Counted from the stretch's first letter, positions 20,523 through 29,842 are shown. The stretch is DNA of 64,000 nucleotides from Psychrobacter sp. LV10R520-6 (GCF_900182925.1 NZ_LT900024.1:1116001-1180000); one strand, 5' to 3'. Notes: generated from the sequence alone by a model not told the origin. Numbers and translations are program-made.

Positions 20523-20962
20523 AGACAATAATCTGATTAAAATAGCGAGGTGGAAGAAAGAATGACAAGTACTAGTGGTGATAGGCGTAATGACAAGCGT
20601 CATTATTAAAGAGTTTTGTTAGGAAAACTAATAAAAATGATGATACGCGCAGCATACAAACGAAGCCGTAGACAACAATTATCAATCTATATTTAGCGGT
20701 CGTTCCTGCACACTATTTCTGCTAAAATGACGACCGTAAACACTATAACAATAGCGACAACTAAGCATAAATACCGATAAAACAGCAAGGTCCTCACTGA
20801 TTAGTGTGGCACCGATTGTTGTGGTTTACCAGTATATAAGCTGGGAGTATAATGACTATACGACAATTAGTGTCGCATAGTCATTCAGGATTAATCATTA
20901 CTATAATAATGACGCATCTATATATCCCTTCAACGCTTTTAACAATGAGATAATTTAATACT
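20523..20962. other. Intergenic region with a strong stem-loop
   Basis: No gene is seen. It holds the recC promoter region. At 20851-20884 lies an inverted repeat with a 9-bp outer stem (AATGACTAT/ATAGTCATT), one mismatched pair, a 5-bp inner stem (CGACA/TGTCG) and a short loop. No T-run follows on either strand, so an operator or an RNA structure is as likely as a terminator. Confidence 0.6.
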
Positions 20963-21481
20963 ATGCCCTTGCGTCCCATCGATGCCATTTTTTTTCACCC
21001 TGAGCGACGTCTCTATGTCGTATATTATCGTGGGGAGTTGTGGCAATTACCACGTATGAAAATTGATGATACCTCATGGCAACGCCGGCGGCCTTATGAT
21101 GGGGCGATGAATGCGCTTTATCTCAGTAGCCATCAAGCGATCAATGATCCTGTATTAGCACAAAAATTACGAACATTGAATCTACCTCATGCGTTACGTG
21201 GTTGCACCCTACTACGCTTTGAGGCATGGTGGGAAACACATGGTTTTGAATGGCTTAAAGATCAGCTGACTACGGGTCAGTCACCATTAGCCACGCATGC
21301 AAAAACCGCTGACAATCAGTCTACGTCTAGTCCAAGTCACAAACCTGACCAACCTAATAGCGCTACTGATACTGCCAATCATGCCAGTAGCGACCAAACA
21401 ACCGCTCAAGCCGCAGCAACGGATATCTTTGCCGATATGTTGGCAGACTTAGCGGATGAAGTAATGCATCATCATCTTTAA
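20963..21481 (+). CDS. Uncharacterised 172-aa protein
   Basis: No family recognised. Residues 1-115 are well ordered and rich in aromatic residues (RRLYVVYYRGELWQLPR, FEAWWETHGFEWLK). Residues about 116-155 are a Ser/Thr/Asn/Gln-rich linker, and the end is an acidic helix (DIFADMLADLADEVM) followed by a HHH tail. No signal peptide or membrane segment. The sequence before ATG 20963 has only a weak ribosome site (GAGA). Probably a backbone gene; function unknown. Confidence 0.65.
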   Translation: MPLRPIDAIFFHPERRLYVVYYRGELWQLPRMKIDDTSWQRRRPYDGAMNALYLSSHQAINDPVLAQKLRTLNLPHALRGCTLLRFEAWWETHGFEWLKDQLTTGQSPLATHAKTADNQSTSSPSHKPDQPNSATDTANHASSDQTTAQAAATDIFADMLADLADEVMHHHL

Positions 21482-21546
21482 GCCAGATAGAATGCGATAA
21501 TTATTCAAATCTTCGATTAAACTGATTAAAATATGAGCCTTTAACT

Positions 21547-22316
21547 ATGAAAGACTACAAGCTGCTATTAGTTGGGCTGCTCTTACTGCTGCTAATTATT
21601 ATTATTGGTATCTTCGCCTGGCTATGGAGCAGCAATCGAAAAAATATTGACCCTCTGCCTATCGTAGCAAATGAGGTCGCAAATGGTCAGTCGTCTATCA
21701 ACACATCAGAAGAACCAAATGCGATTGCCAGTAACATTTTATACTTGCAAGCTGAAGACAAGCTCCTTTAGATGATGTCATCATAAGCTTTGAGTTGCGC
21801 CATCCAAATGTGCAGGTCTTAGCCCGCTACGTACCCACAAAGATGCTACTTACCTTACCGGATACCGGTGTCTCTGGTAATAAAACTTCACAATTTATCG
21901 TCAATATTGACCTCATTATTGCTGATGATAGTTTCACTAAAACTAGGCTATCATCCCTACAGTCTTTAATTAATAACGCTCAAGCTAAATTCAATCAAAG
22001 TAAAGTCAATGCCAATGGTATGGTGCAGGATGACACCGCTAATAACGAAGCTCGCAACCTAGCTTCATTTGGCTATGCGATAAAAGGATCGCAAGCAGTT
22101 GATGGTGTTATCTTGACCGATAACCCTATTGCTATTAGCTTTCGTAATTTTTTGCTTTCGAGTGTTGGGCAAGACATACTGAAAAAGTATGACTATGACA
22201 ATATTGATGGCTATAAAAATAGCATGGACGACTTATTTAACCCTACTTCACGTGCAAAATCAACGACAGCCGAAAGTTCAGTAGACGTTGCTGATGCCCT
22301 CAGCAATGGTAAATAA
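21547..22316 (+). pseudogene. Single-pass membrane protein, split by a frameshift
   Basis: Two ORFs (21547-21771 and 21795-22316) read as one protein of about 256 aa. The first gives a short N-terminus, a strong membrane segment (residues about 6-28) and ends QAEDKLL. One base earlier in the other frame the sequence continues APLDDVIISFEL straight into the second ORF. One missing A near 21760 (GACAA|GCT) explains the break. The C-terminal 170 aa are soluble and probably periplasmic or cytoplasmic with one anchor. The layout resembles ZipA-like anchors but no ZipA domain is recognised. It could also be a sequencing error. Confidence 0.6.
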
Positions 22317-22377
22317 CTTCTGCTGCCTTTATTGATTGCTTTTTTAAGCATTTTTTTTTACAATGGCACTCTTTAAC

Positions 22378-22453
22378 GCGCCTATAGCTCAACAGGATAG
22401 AGCAGTTGCCTCCTAAGCGATCGATCCGAGTTCGAGTCTTGGTGGGCGCACCA
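22378..22453 (+). tRNA. tRNA-Arg (anticodon CCT)
   Basis: 76 nt including CCA. The acceptor stem GCGCCTA pairs with TGGGCGC (one T-G wobble). The D arm GCTC...GAGC, anticodon loop CTCCTAA (anticodon CCT) and T arm CCGAG-TTCGAGT-CTTGG are all present. The wobble pairs in the acceptor and T stems lie on the 3' side, which fits a 3' end replaced by an incoming element. An integrase gene starts 200 bp downstream, so this tRNA is the likely attachment site of island 1. Confidence 0.93.
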
Positions 22454-22564
22454 ATCATTGTATTTAGCAGTAACCTCGCATTACCTAAACCCTCTCAACC
22501 CCTTCTATACAATCATTTTATGTCTTCTGATATTACTTGTCATTACCTATTATCACCTTTACAA

Positions 22565-22640
22565 TGTTGTACATACTGATGTACATACATGAAATTATCA
22601 TTATTTTGTTGTACACAAATCGCGTTATTGTTGTACATGG
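22565..22640. repeat. GTTGTACA repeats in front of the integrase
   Basis: The octamer GTTGTACA occurs at 22566-22573, 22608-22615 and 22630-22637, with a related ATGTACAT at 22579-22586. All lie between the tRNA and the integrase start. They may be integrase arm-binding or regulator sites of the island; this is inferred from position only. Confidence 0.5.
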
Positions 22641-22652
22641 TAATTATTAATC

Positions 22653-24140
22653 GTGGCTAATCGAGGTGTGGCAATGGCTGAGCGCAAAAACTACCTATTA
22701 AATGTTAATGGCATAAAAGCTATTGCTAAGCTTGCACCACCAGCTAAACGTAAAAGATATAGCGATGGTGATAGCCTTCATCTAGTCCATGACCCAAAGG
22801 GTTCGCTGTACTGGGTAATGACTTACCGTTATCAGTCAGATAAAGATATTAAGGCCAAACAAAAAACCTTTCACATTGGAACATACAGGTCATCAAAGCA
22901 AGATGTTGACACCGTGTTCAAACCTGATGTTAGTCTTAAACAAGCTCGTTCTTTGCGTGATAAAGCTAAGGCATTACTTGCTGATGGTATTGACCCCACC
23001 ATTGATAAAAACCAGCACAAGAATAACGTTGAGCAAAAAGACTTATTCAATGTGATAGCGCAAAGCTATATCAATGATAAATCAGACACCACACCCAAAA
23101 ACGTCCAGAAGCTACAAACCTACCTTGATAAGCACGTAGCGCCACATATCGGTGACTACCCTATTCAAGCTATCACAGCTCAAGATGTGATTAAGACAGG
23201 TTTAGCCGTACAGACCTACTTTGAGCAGCAAGGTAAATTGACAACGGACACCGCCCACAAGAGCGTGGCATTTATAACGTCAGTGTTTGAGTATGCTATT
23301 AATACACTAGGCTATGACATTATCAATGTCGCTTATGGGCGCAATAAAGCGTTAAGGACACATAAAGCTGAACGTATGAAAGCTATTGAACAACATCAAT
23401 TTTCAGAGCTTTTACGCAATATTGACAACTATGGTAAAGATAACCCGAACGGGCATGCGCAAACGGTGGCGGGTATGCAGCTGATGACGCTGTGTTTTGT
23501 TAGAACTAAGGAACTAAGGTTCTTTGAATGGTCTGAGATTGATTATCATAAAAATGTGTGGCGCATACCAGCGCATAAGATGAAAATGCGTCAAGACCAT
23601 ATCATTCCACTGTCACCACAAGCTATGGCTATCATTGAGCGTATGCGTCCACTAACGGAGCAGACGGGTTACGTGTTCTATAACTTTGAACGCAGTCAGC
23701 CCTATAGTGAGGTGTGGTTCAATCAAGCACTTAAGCGCATGGGTTATACAGGCGACCCCTACCCTAAAATGACTGGTCACGGCTTTAGGCAGCTGGCTAG
23801 TACAGGGCTGTATGAGCTGCAATTCAATGATAATCTGATTGAGATACAACTTGCACACCTTGAGCAATCAAGCGTCAAAAAGCGTTATGACTTATCTGCT
23901 CATCTAGCAGAACGCCAAATGATGATGAATAAATGGGCGAACCATCTTGATGATTTACGCGCTGGCAAGGCGGTTAGCTTTGACTTATTGACCCCTGATG
24001 AACTCGCTAAAGAAATGGATAGCCGTAATGAGCAAGCGAATGATATAGCACTGCATGATAAAGATATCCTAATAAAAAGCTTGCAAGCGCAAGGCATATC
24101 AGCCGAACTATTAGCACAGCTTGCCGCACAAATGCAGTAA
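22653..24140 (+). CDS. Tyrosine-recombinase integrase of island 1
   Basis: 495 aa. A DUF4102-like N-terminal domain (SDGDSLHLVHDPKGSLYW, about residues 35-55) precedes a SAM-like core-binding domain (about 130-220) and the catalytic domain. The catalytic domain has an Arg in CFVRTKELRFFEW (about 285), HGFRQLAST (HxxR, about 375), H in LAHLEQ and a Tyr in KKRYDLSAHL (about 412). It joins and excises the element at the tRNA-Arg 3' end. Start is 22653 (GTG) or, more likely, ATG 22674 (MAERKNYL). A charged Gln-rich tail follows the catalytic domain. It appears intact. Confidence 0.92.
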   Translation: MANRGVAMAERKNYLLNVNGIKAIAKLAPPAKRKRYSDGDSLHLVHDPKGSLYWVMTYRYQSDKDIKAKQKTFHIGTYRSSKQDVDTVFKPDVSLKQARSLRDKAKALLADGIDPTIDKNQHKNNVEQKDLFNVIAQSYINDKSDTTPKNVQKLQTYLDKHVAPHIGDYPIQAITAQDVIKTGLAVQTYFEQQGKLTTDTAHKSVAFITSVFEYAINTLGYDIINVAYGRNKALRTHKAERMKAIEQHQFSELLRNIDNYGKDNPNGHAQTVAGMQLMTLCFVRTKELRFFEWSEIDYHKNVWRIPAHKMKMRQDHIIPLSPQAMAIIERMRPLTEQTGYVFYNFERSQPYSEVWFNQALKRMGYTGDPYPKMTGHGFRQLASTGLYELQFNDNLIEIQLAHLEQSSVKKRYDLSAHLAERQMMMNKWANHLDDLRAGKAVSFDLLTPDELAKEMDSRNEQANDIALHDKDILIKSLQAQGISAELLAQLAAQMQ

Positions 24141-24301
24141 CTTTATATTATCAGTATTGGAACGAAAGACCAGATTTGACAGCGCTAATTGCTGCCATAC
24201 TAATTGCAAGGCTAGGACTAATTACCCGAACGACAGCAACCGCACCCTTATGCTGTCAGCGCCTTGCTCCTTTTTTTGCTTTAAGGGTGTAGAGGGTGCG
24301 A

Positions 24302-25126
24302 ATGATGAGCTATAAGAATAAAAAAATTACTATGGAAGATTTTAATAAAGACATATATATAGTTATGGCAAATAGCTTACGCTTTCCACTAAATGAAATT
24401 GTAGCATGGGCTATATTCGGTGATAGTACATTTGTAAATGACAATGCTATGTTGTATTCAAACTATGCTGACATAACTCTCGATAATGCTTTAATTGACG
24501 AATCACATTTAGAATTAATGAATACTATTGAAGAAGATATAAAACAATTTATAGATGAAAATACTGATAGTGTTGATTTTTCAACAATGGCTAGTACTGA
24601 AAGCGGCATGAACAATATATTAAATATTTTTTTACCAGCTAAGTATGAAGCCCTTACTCTGTTACTTTCTCAAAAAGACAGTGTTTTTAAGGGATTTCCT
24701 ATTTGGTGGGCAGCTATAGTAATAGCGCACAGAGAAATTTCAATATTCGCCTTCAAAAATGGTAGCTATTACTTAGCAATGCAATTCAGTGAGTTTTGTA
24801 AAGAGTGTCAGGCACGAATGATGTTTAAGAATGTAGCTTTTATTAAGGCTTACCAAAAGAAGTTAACTAAAGTACATAAGAAAAATGGTTCAAAAGGAGG
24901 TTCACAAAAAGGCGTTAACTATAGCGAACCAAAGCAAAAGGCATTGGATTATCACGATAAATATCTGAGCGATAGGAATGAGAAAGGTAAACCAATTCAC
25001 TCAAATGATAAGTCAGCTAGAGAAATACTATCTTATTTTGAAAGAAAATCTGTACATCTTGGTTATACAGAACGCTCATTATCCAACATCATAAGTAAGC
25101 ATCGTAATAAGCAAATCAAAGTCTAA
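24302..25126 (+). CDS. Uncharacterised island protein (about 274 aa)
   Basis: No family recognised. The N-terminal two thirds are a mixed helical domain with two Trp-containing hydrophobic stretches (GFPIWWAAIVIAHREIS near residue 140). The C-terminal third is basic (GSKGGSQKG, then a Lys/Arg-rich helix-turn region ending NIISKHRNKQIKV) and could bind DNA. AGAGGG precedes ATG 24302; an in-frame GTG at 24296 is an alternative. It is AT-richer than the neighbouring integrase, which suggests a different origin within the element. Confidence 0.6.
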   Translation: MMSYKNKKITMEDFNKDIYIVMANSLRFPLNEIVAWAIFGDSTFVNDNAMLYSNYADITLDNALIDESHLELMNTIEEDIKQFIDENTDSVDFSTMASTESGMNNILNIFLPAKYEALTLLLSQKDSVFKGFPIWWAAIVIAHREISIFAFKNGSYYLAMQFSEFCKECQARMMFKNVAFIKAYQKKLTKVHKKNGSKGGSQKGVNYSEPKQKALDYHDKYLSDRNEKGKPIHSNDKSAREILSYFERKSVHLGYTERSLSNIISKHRNKQIKV

Positions 25127-25141
25127 AACATCATTTTACTA

Positions 25142-25175
25142 ACTATAATGTCATTATAGTACCTCAAATGAGGTA
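25142..25175. promoter_or_regulatory. Two abutting palindromes upstream of the AlpA-type gene
   Basis: ACTATAATGTCATTATAGT (25142-25160) is a perfect 9+1+9 palindrome and shares its last base with TACCTCAAATGAGGTA (25160-25175), a 16-bp palindrome with one central mismatch pair. They lie about 80 bp before the AlpA-type gene and are good candidates for its operator. Confidence 0.55.
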
Positions 25176-25256
25176 ACGGATAACTCCACCCCGTAACATT
25201 CACTTCATAGCAGGGCATTACCGCCCATTCCTTTAACCGCTATGAGGTGAAATAAC

Positions 25257-25553
25257 ATGAAGTTAAATAATCAGTACCTAAGAATGGCAAACCTTGCCAA
25301 TCACCCCGCTCGCACCGCTAAGACCTACACCACCGCATCAGATCAACAGCGCACCGTCACCGCCAAAGCTGCTACTCGTGGCATTACTGGCTTTTCTGCA
25401 AAGCATATCTATCATCTAATCAATCAAAACCAATTCCCAGCACCCGTTAAAATTGGACGTGCCAGCTTATGGCGCTTGTCTGAAATTAATGAGTGGTTAG
25501 ATAGTCACACCGCACAAGCTGACGTCCAGTCCAACGACATGGCGAGGGCGTAA
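25257..25553 (+). CDS. AlpA-family regulator
   Basis: 98 aa. The C-terminal half (GFSAKHIYHLINQNQFPAP, then GRASLWRLSEINEWLDSH) is the AlpA/MerR-like winged helix-turn-helix found in integrative elements, where it controls integrase or excision genes. The N-terminal 35 residues are variable and Thr/Ala-rich. GAGGTGA lies 7 bp before ATG 25257. The two palindromes at 25142-25175 are likely binding sites. First gene of a compact operon running to the DUF3987 gene. Confidence 0.85.
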   Translation: MKLNNQYLRMANLANHPARTAKTYTTASDQQRTVTAKAATRGITGFSAKHIYHLINQNQFPAPVKIGRASLWRLSEINEWLDSHTAQADVQSNDMARA

Positions 25554-25555
25554 CT

Positions 25556-25834
25556 ATGAGCCAACCTAATAATATTCTACAACCTCGCCTAGTGGCAGCC
25601 GATAGTCATACTTTGTCAGTAGTGGACGACTATATTCAGAGATTCTCAGATGACTTTGAAAATCTATCAATGGCACTTAATACAGTTATTGCAGACGACC
25701 CAGCAAGCAATGGCGTGTTAGTCGCGGTAAGAACTGCCTTACTCGCTAATAGTGAAAAAGCTGTTGGCTTGAGCGAAGGCATTATGGAGCAGCTTATTTT
25801 ATTGCCTGAATTGGAGGTGAACCCTTATGAGTAG
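25556..25834 (+). CDS. Small island protein (92 aa)
   Basis: Unrecognised, acidic, helical and without cysteines or membrane segments. It starts 2 bp after the AlpA-type stop and overlaps the next gene by 8 bp, so it is clearly part of the same transcription unit and probably translationally coupled. Function unknown. Confidence 0.65.
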   Translation: MSQPNNILQPRLVAADSHTLSVVDDYIQRFSDDFENLSMALNTVIADDPASNGVLVAVRTALLANSEKAVGLSEGIMEQLILLPELEVNPYE

Positions 25835-26036
25835 AAAAGACCCCAATAGCAATTCAAATAAGTCTAAACCCTACGCTGGCAAGTTGATCGCTAAACGTAT
25901 ATCAGTGTATTCACCAATCCTTTCAATACTATTGGTGGCTATGGCATCTTGCATGCAAGCACGAGCGCCGACTAATCCTATAGTGAGTGATAACAGCCCT
26001 GCTACTCAATATTCAGGAGCTAGCCATTATGGATAA
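25827..26036 (+). CDS. Small island protein with one hydrophobic segment (69 aa)
   Basis: A perfect GGAGGTGA lies before ATG 25827. A basic Ser/Lys-rich start is followed by a hydrophobic stretch (about residues 28-46) ending MASC. This could be a signal peptide with an imperfect lipobox (Met at position -3) or a membrane anchor. It overlaps both neighbours by 8 bp. No family recognised. Confidence 0.6.
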   Translation: MSRKDPNSNSNKSKPYAGKLIAKRISVYSPILSILLVAMASCMQARAPTNPIVSDNSPATQYSGASHYG

Positions 26037-26637
26037 TTCAATCCGCACGACCCAAAAAGATAATAGGTCTACTCTTAACACTGCCACTAATAAGCCCGTC
26101 TTTAAAAAAGGCGATAGCGTCCTATACCCGTCTGTGGGTAATGACACTTATAAACTAATCTATGACAGCGATAACGGCTGTCTAGGGTTCGTCTTTGATG
26201 GCGGTATTTATCATTATGGCAGTGATGGAAAGGCAGACGTTGGCTATCACAACCTTGTCCCTAGTTTATTCCACGACACGCCAGCCAATCGCCAAGCCAT
26301 AAGTATCTTGTACAGTAGCGCGCACTCTACCCAGTCATGCCAGCGTAAGATTATCGACTTGACCATTCCACATGACGACGAGGTGATTTTAATGCCGTCG
26401 ATAATGCTATCAGATATCGCTTGTGATATTGATGGCGCAAACCGTAATTTAGACAGTGTTGGACATTTACTCTACCTAATCTATCAACGTCAAATTACAG
26501 CGCAGCAGATTATTGCTATGGCTCGTTTGGCGCACGACTCAGTTGATACATGGAAAGCGATACTTTGCAGTCAACTTGACGACCTTAACAAACCCCTAGC
26601 CCAAACCAACTTTGGCAAAATGGAGGTGGCATTGTGA
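26029..26637 (+). CDS. Uncharacterised island protein (202 aa)
   Basis: The ATG at 26029 (MDNSIRTT) is preceded by CAGGAGC and overlaps the previous gene by 8 bp; the frame is open further upstream to 25987 but that part overlaps the neighbour. The protein has a beta-rich middle (KKGDSVLYPSVGNDTYKLIYDS) and a helical C-terminus. No catalytic motif is seen. It sits in the AlpA-DUF3987 operon. Confidence 0.6.
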   Translation: MDNSIRTTQKDNRSTLNTATNKPVFKKGDSVLYPSVGNDTYKLIYDSDNGCLGFVFDGGIYHYGSDGKADVGYHNLVPSLFHDTPANRQAISILYSSAHSTQSCQRKIIDLTIPHDDEVILMPSIMLSDIACDIDGANRNLDSVGHLLYLIYQRQITAQQIIAMARLAHDSVDTWKAILCSQLDDLNKPLAQTNFGKMEVAL

Positions 26638-26750
26638 AAAGCTATCCACCACCACGGTGTAACCGCAAACAAGCCAGCCGAAAAAGCTACTATAAAAAGT
26701 ATAGAGCGACGCGCCAGCCGAAAAAATCGCAAGCAAGGGGGAATAGATGA
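26634..26750 (+). CDS. 38-aa basic peptide
   Basis: GTG start at 26634 overlaps the previous stop (GTGA). The ribosome site GGAGGTGG lies at the right distance, and the stop overlaps the next gene's start (ATGA at 26747-26750). The peptide is very basic (about 14 Lys/Arg of 38) with PPPRCNRKQASRKSYYKK at its core and resembles a nucleic-acid-binding tail. Coupling on both sides is the main evidence that it is real. Its role is unknown. Confidence 0.6.
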   Translation: MKSYPPPRCNRKQASRKSYYKKYRATRQPKKSQARGNR

Positions 26751-28909
26751 ACACAACACCAGTAACAGACACCCATGAAAAAGCCCGTGCTGAGAACACG
26801 GGCGGCTTCATTGAATACATTGCTGACTTTGATAACACTACACTAGGACAACGTGCACAAGATGGTGACTTAAGCCAGTTAGATAGCTTGCATGATGACT
26901 TAGGATTGCCAACAAACCATATTGATAATACGCGCTACCTAGATAATGATCTTAGCATGAGGGGCGGCAATAGCAAAGGTGATAAATTACCTAATACAGT
27001 GGGCAGTTATGGGCTTGTGATGCTCAACAATAAGGGCGAACTAGTCAATGTAGCAGCACACATGCCTAATAGTGATAAACCGCCTAACATATCGGACACC
27101 ACGCAAGCCAGCGCCTACGCTATTGGCTCAATGAGCCTTAACGATGACTGGTGGCTAGTAACTGGTTTGAGTGATGCAGTCACGCTTTACGCAGCCCTAG
27201 CCATGATGAACGGTAACGAAAACGTAACCGTCTTCGCGTGTCTTAATCAAAGTCTATACGATAAAACGCTAAGACATTTTGCCGAAGTTAAAACTATAAA
27301 TATTATTGACACCGCCCAGCACAAAGATAGAATCATAAGTCGCTTGGCAGGCGTGAACGCTATTGCTCATATTGCACCTATAGATTCAATTATCAATAGA
27401 CTGAATGAGAGTGACTTGATAGGCGATTTAATAGCAGATGCTGAAACTATAGACTTGGCAGCATTGACATGGGGAAAGCTTGGCTGTATCGCTAACACCG
27501 ACAGCAAACCGACACGCTACCCCGTAGAGGCATGGGGCACTAAAGGTTGCATGTTAAGAGATGCGGTAGAAGCAACGGCTTACTATGCGCAAACACCCGT
27601 AGCTATGGCCGGACAATGTTTTCTTGGTGTAATGTCAACGATAGGGCAGCGTTACGTCAACGCGCCATTTGTCATAGGTAATAAGTACATGCCTAGCAGT
27701 TTGTTTGTGCTTACCCAAGCTGAAAGCGGCGGCGGCAAAAGTAGGACTATGGGCTTTACTCACCACGCATTGAGAGAGTTTCAAACCAAAAAGCGCAAAG
27801 AGCACAAAACCTTAATTGGGGAATGGAAAAGCGAAAAGGTAAGTGTTAATAAAAAAGACTTAGAAAGGTGGTTATTAGAAAACCCGCCGCCAAAACGTAT
27901 ACTAATTTACGCCTCAAGTGGCACTATACAAGGATTTTTGGATAACATGCTGCTAGGTAATACCCGTGACATTGCATGGTCAACAGCCGAAGCTGCAATG
28001 TTTTTAAATGGTCACAGCATGACCAGTGAGACTGCCAAAAATAATATGTCAACGCTGACAGACATATGGAGTGAGGGTAGTTTTGACAGGGTACTGTCAC
28101 CTAGGGGTGCAGACAACATAGAGGAAATAGGAGCCGATGGCGTGCGCTTTACCTTGGACTTACAGGGGCAGCCACCCATTATCGAACCAGCATTGAACAA
28201 TGAGGTTATGAACGAGCAAGGGCTGCTGCCAAGATTTTTGTTTGCATTTCCCGCAAGTATGAACGGGCAAATAGTTTATAACACGCCTGAATATATGGAC
28301 GCTCAACCCGATAGAGATGCACGCCTAGTAATTTACTGGCGGCGCTGTAATGAATTATTAGACCCAAGCCAGTCAAAAGCACCTATAGACGATGAGGGCA
28401 ATCCTAAGCGGCTTAACATGCCTTTTGCTGACAGACAGGCCAAACAAGCATTAGCAGACTATCAAACCTTAGTAGAAAGCAAAACGGCTAACGGCGGTGA
28501 GTATGAACACTACGGCCCATACGCTAGACGGCAAGCAGAAAATACCAGTAGAATAGCGACGTTAATAGCACTTTTTGAGGATAGGAAATCATTACAAGCT
28601 GATGACTTTAAGCGCGCCGCCATGCTTGCTAAGTATTCAATTACTGAACGTATAAGATACACTGACAGCCCCCAAACTGGTGACAATGACAGTCAAAAAC
28701 TCATTAGATGGTTAGTGAGTTATTGCAAAAAACAATCAGTTAATCAGATTGCCTACTCAACAGCCCAGAGCAAGGTAAACCCCAAGCCGCTAAGAAATAA
28801 AGCAGTTTTTGAGTTATGCACCAGTGTTTTAGCAAGTGAGCATTACATCAAAATTATTCCAGAGGGCAACAAACGTACTATTCAGATTAGGCCTGACCTA
28901 CTGGCTTGA
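26747..28909 (+). CDS. DUF3987 primase/helicase-like protein
   Basis: 720 aa. The N-terminal 260 residues contain a Toprim-like stretch (WWLVTGLSDAVTLYAALAMM, then NVTVFACL). The DUF3987 domain follows with a P-loop AESGGGKSRTM at about residue 326 and a GSFDRVLSPRG segment near 445. The C-terminus has a winged-helix-like tail. Proteins of this type replicate or mobilise small integrative elements and satellites. It is the last gene of the AlpA operon, and an IS begins 44 bp after its stop, so genes beyond it may have been lost. Confidence 0.8.
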   Translation: MNTTPVTDTHEKARAENTGGFIEYIADFDNTTLGQRAQDGDLSQLDSLHDDLGLPTNHIDNTRYLDNDLSMRGGNSKGDKLPNTVGSYGLVMLNNKGELVNVAAHMPNSDKPPNISDTTQASAYAIGSMSLNDDWWLVTGLSDAVTLYAALAMMNGNENVTVFACLNQSLYDKTLRHFAEVKTINIIDTAQHKDRIISRLAGVNAIAHIAPIDSIINRLNESDLIGDLIADAETIDLAALTWGKLGCIANTDSKPTRYPVEAWGTKGCMLRDAVEATAYYAQTPVAMAGQCFLGVMSTIGQRYVNAPFVIGNKYMPSSLFVLTQAESGGGKSRTMGFTHHALREFQTKKRKEHKTLIGEWKSEKVSVNKKDLERWLLENPPPKRILIYASSGTIQGFLDNMLLGNTRDIAWSTAEAAMFLNGHSMTSETAKNNMSTLTDIWSEGSFDRVLSPRGADNIEEIGADGVRFTLDLQGQPPIIEPALNNEVMNEQGLLPRFLFAFPASMNGQIVYNTPEYMDAQPDRDARLVIYWRRCNELLDPSQSKAPIDDEGNPKRLNMPFADRQAKQALADYQTLVESKTANGGEYEHYGPYARRQAENTSRIATLIALFEDRKSLQADDFKRAAMLAKYSITERIRYTDSPQTGDNDSQKLIRWLVSYCKKQSVNQIAYSTAQSKVNPKPLRNKAVFELCTSVLASEHYIKIIPEGNKRTIQIRPDLLA

Positions 28910-28964
28910 TACAGTGGGAAAAAGGGGGAAATGGGAAAGTAAGCAGTAAAAGTGTAGTGGTCAA

Positions 28965-29813
28965 CTAATTTAGGACACCTGATAAGAGGTTTTTGTTAAA
29001 GTATCGTTTCTCTTTTTCTGCTGGTGGTAAATAATCATTGAAGCTGTGCGGTCTCACGGTTTGATAGTAGCCCCAAATATAATCAATAATGGCGGTCGAT
29101 GCTTCAGCGATATCCTTGTAGCCGCCCTTTAGCATCCATTCAGTTTTAAAACTCCTGAAGAAGCGCTCAGTGGGTGCATTGTCCCAACAATTTCCACGAC
29201 GGCTCATACTCTGCTTCATACCATCACAATCAGCTACTGATTCAGCAAATGTATGACTGGTGTAATGTGATCCTTGATCAGAATGGAATAGCACACCGCT
29301 TGGCATTAAGCGCGTGTGATACGCCATTTGTAGAGCACTAGCGGTCAGCACACTATCAGGGGAATCTGATACAGCAAAGCCCACCACACGACGGGCATAT
29401 AGGTCTAAAACCACCGCTAGGTAACACCAGCCGCCTTTGACACGAATATAAGTGACATCCCCCGTCCAGACTTGATTAGGCGCAGTTGGGCTAAAGTTGC
29501 GATCTAAAAGGTTGTCATGCGTTCTATGTTCTTGATCAGCGTGCTTATACTTGTGTGTCTTTTGCTGACAGCTTTTAAGTCCCATTTGCTTCATAAGTTT
29601 ACCTGCCAGATAGCGGGTCAGCTTGATGTTATGCTCATTCATTAGTATGGCAACGATGCTGCGAGCGCCAGCCGATTGATTGGAGTCATTGAATATTTGA
29701 CGAATCAAAGCTTTGAGTGTCACCCTCTCAAGGCTAATTGGCTTTGGCTTCAAGCCATAGTAGTAACTGCTTCTGACCGCGCCAAATAGGTCACATAACT
29801 TACGCTTACTCAA
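28965..29813 (-). CDS. IS3-family transposase OrfB
   Basis: 282 aa from the first in-frame start (TTG 29813), but the frame is open back to the slippery site. It is an rve/DDE integrase core: WTGDVTYIRV (first Asp, about residue 117), HSDQGSHY (second Asp, about 178) and NAPTERFFRSFKTE (Glu, about 214), plus an HTH_21 N-terminus (GARSIVAILMNEH). It acts as an OrfAB fusion made by -1 frameshifting on A6G at 29887-29894. Complete and likely functional. Confidence 0.9.
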   Translation of the reverse strand: MSKRKLCDLFGAVRSSYYYGLKPKPISLERVTLKALIRQIFNDSNQSAGARSIVAILMNEHNIKLTRYLAGKLMKQMGLKSCQQKTHKYKHADQEHRTHDNLLDRNFSPTAPNQVWTGDVTYIRVKGGWCYLAVVLDLYARRVVGFAVSDSPDSVLTASALQMAYHTRLMPSGVLFHSDQGSHYTSHTFAESVADCDGMKQSMSRRGNCWDNAPTERFFRSFKTEWMLKGGYKDIAEASTAIIDYIWGYYQTVRPHSFNDYLPPAEKEKRYFNKNLLSGVLN

Positions 29814-29842
29814 TCGTTTGTCCTGCTCTGCAAGCTTGCTTA

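Noticed and set aside
20523..20603. N-terminal extension of recC by 27 codons
   Set aside because: The extension has no family resemblance; MFTIIQSHRTERL is the usual RecC start.
21547..22316. ZipA identity for the single-anchor membrane protein
   Set aside because: Only the general layout fits; no FtsZ-binding domain signature is recognised and ligA is not adjacent.
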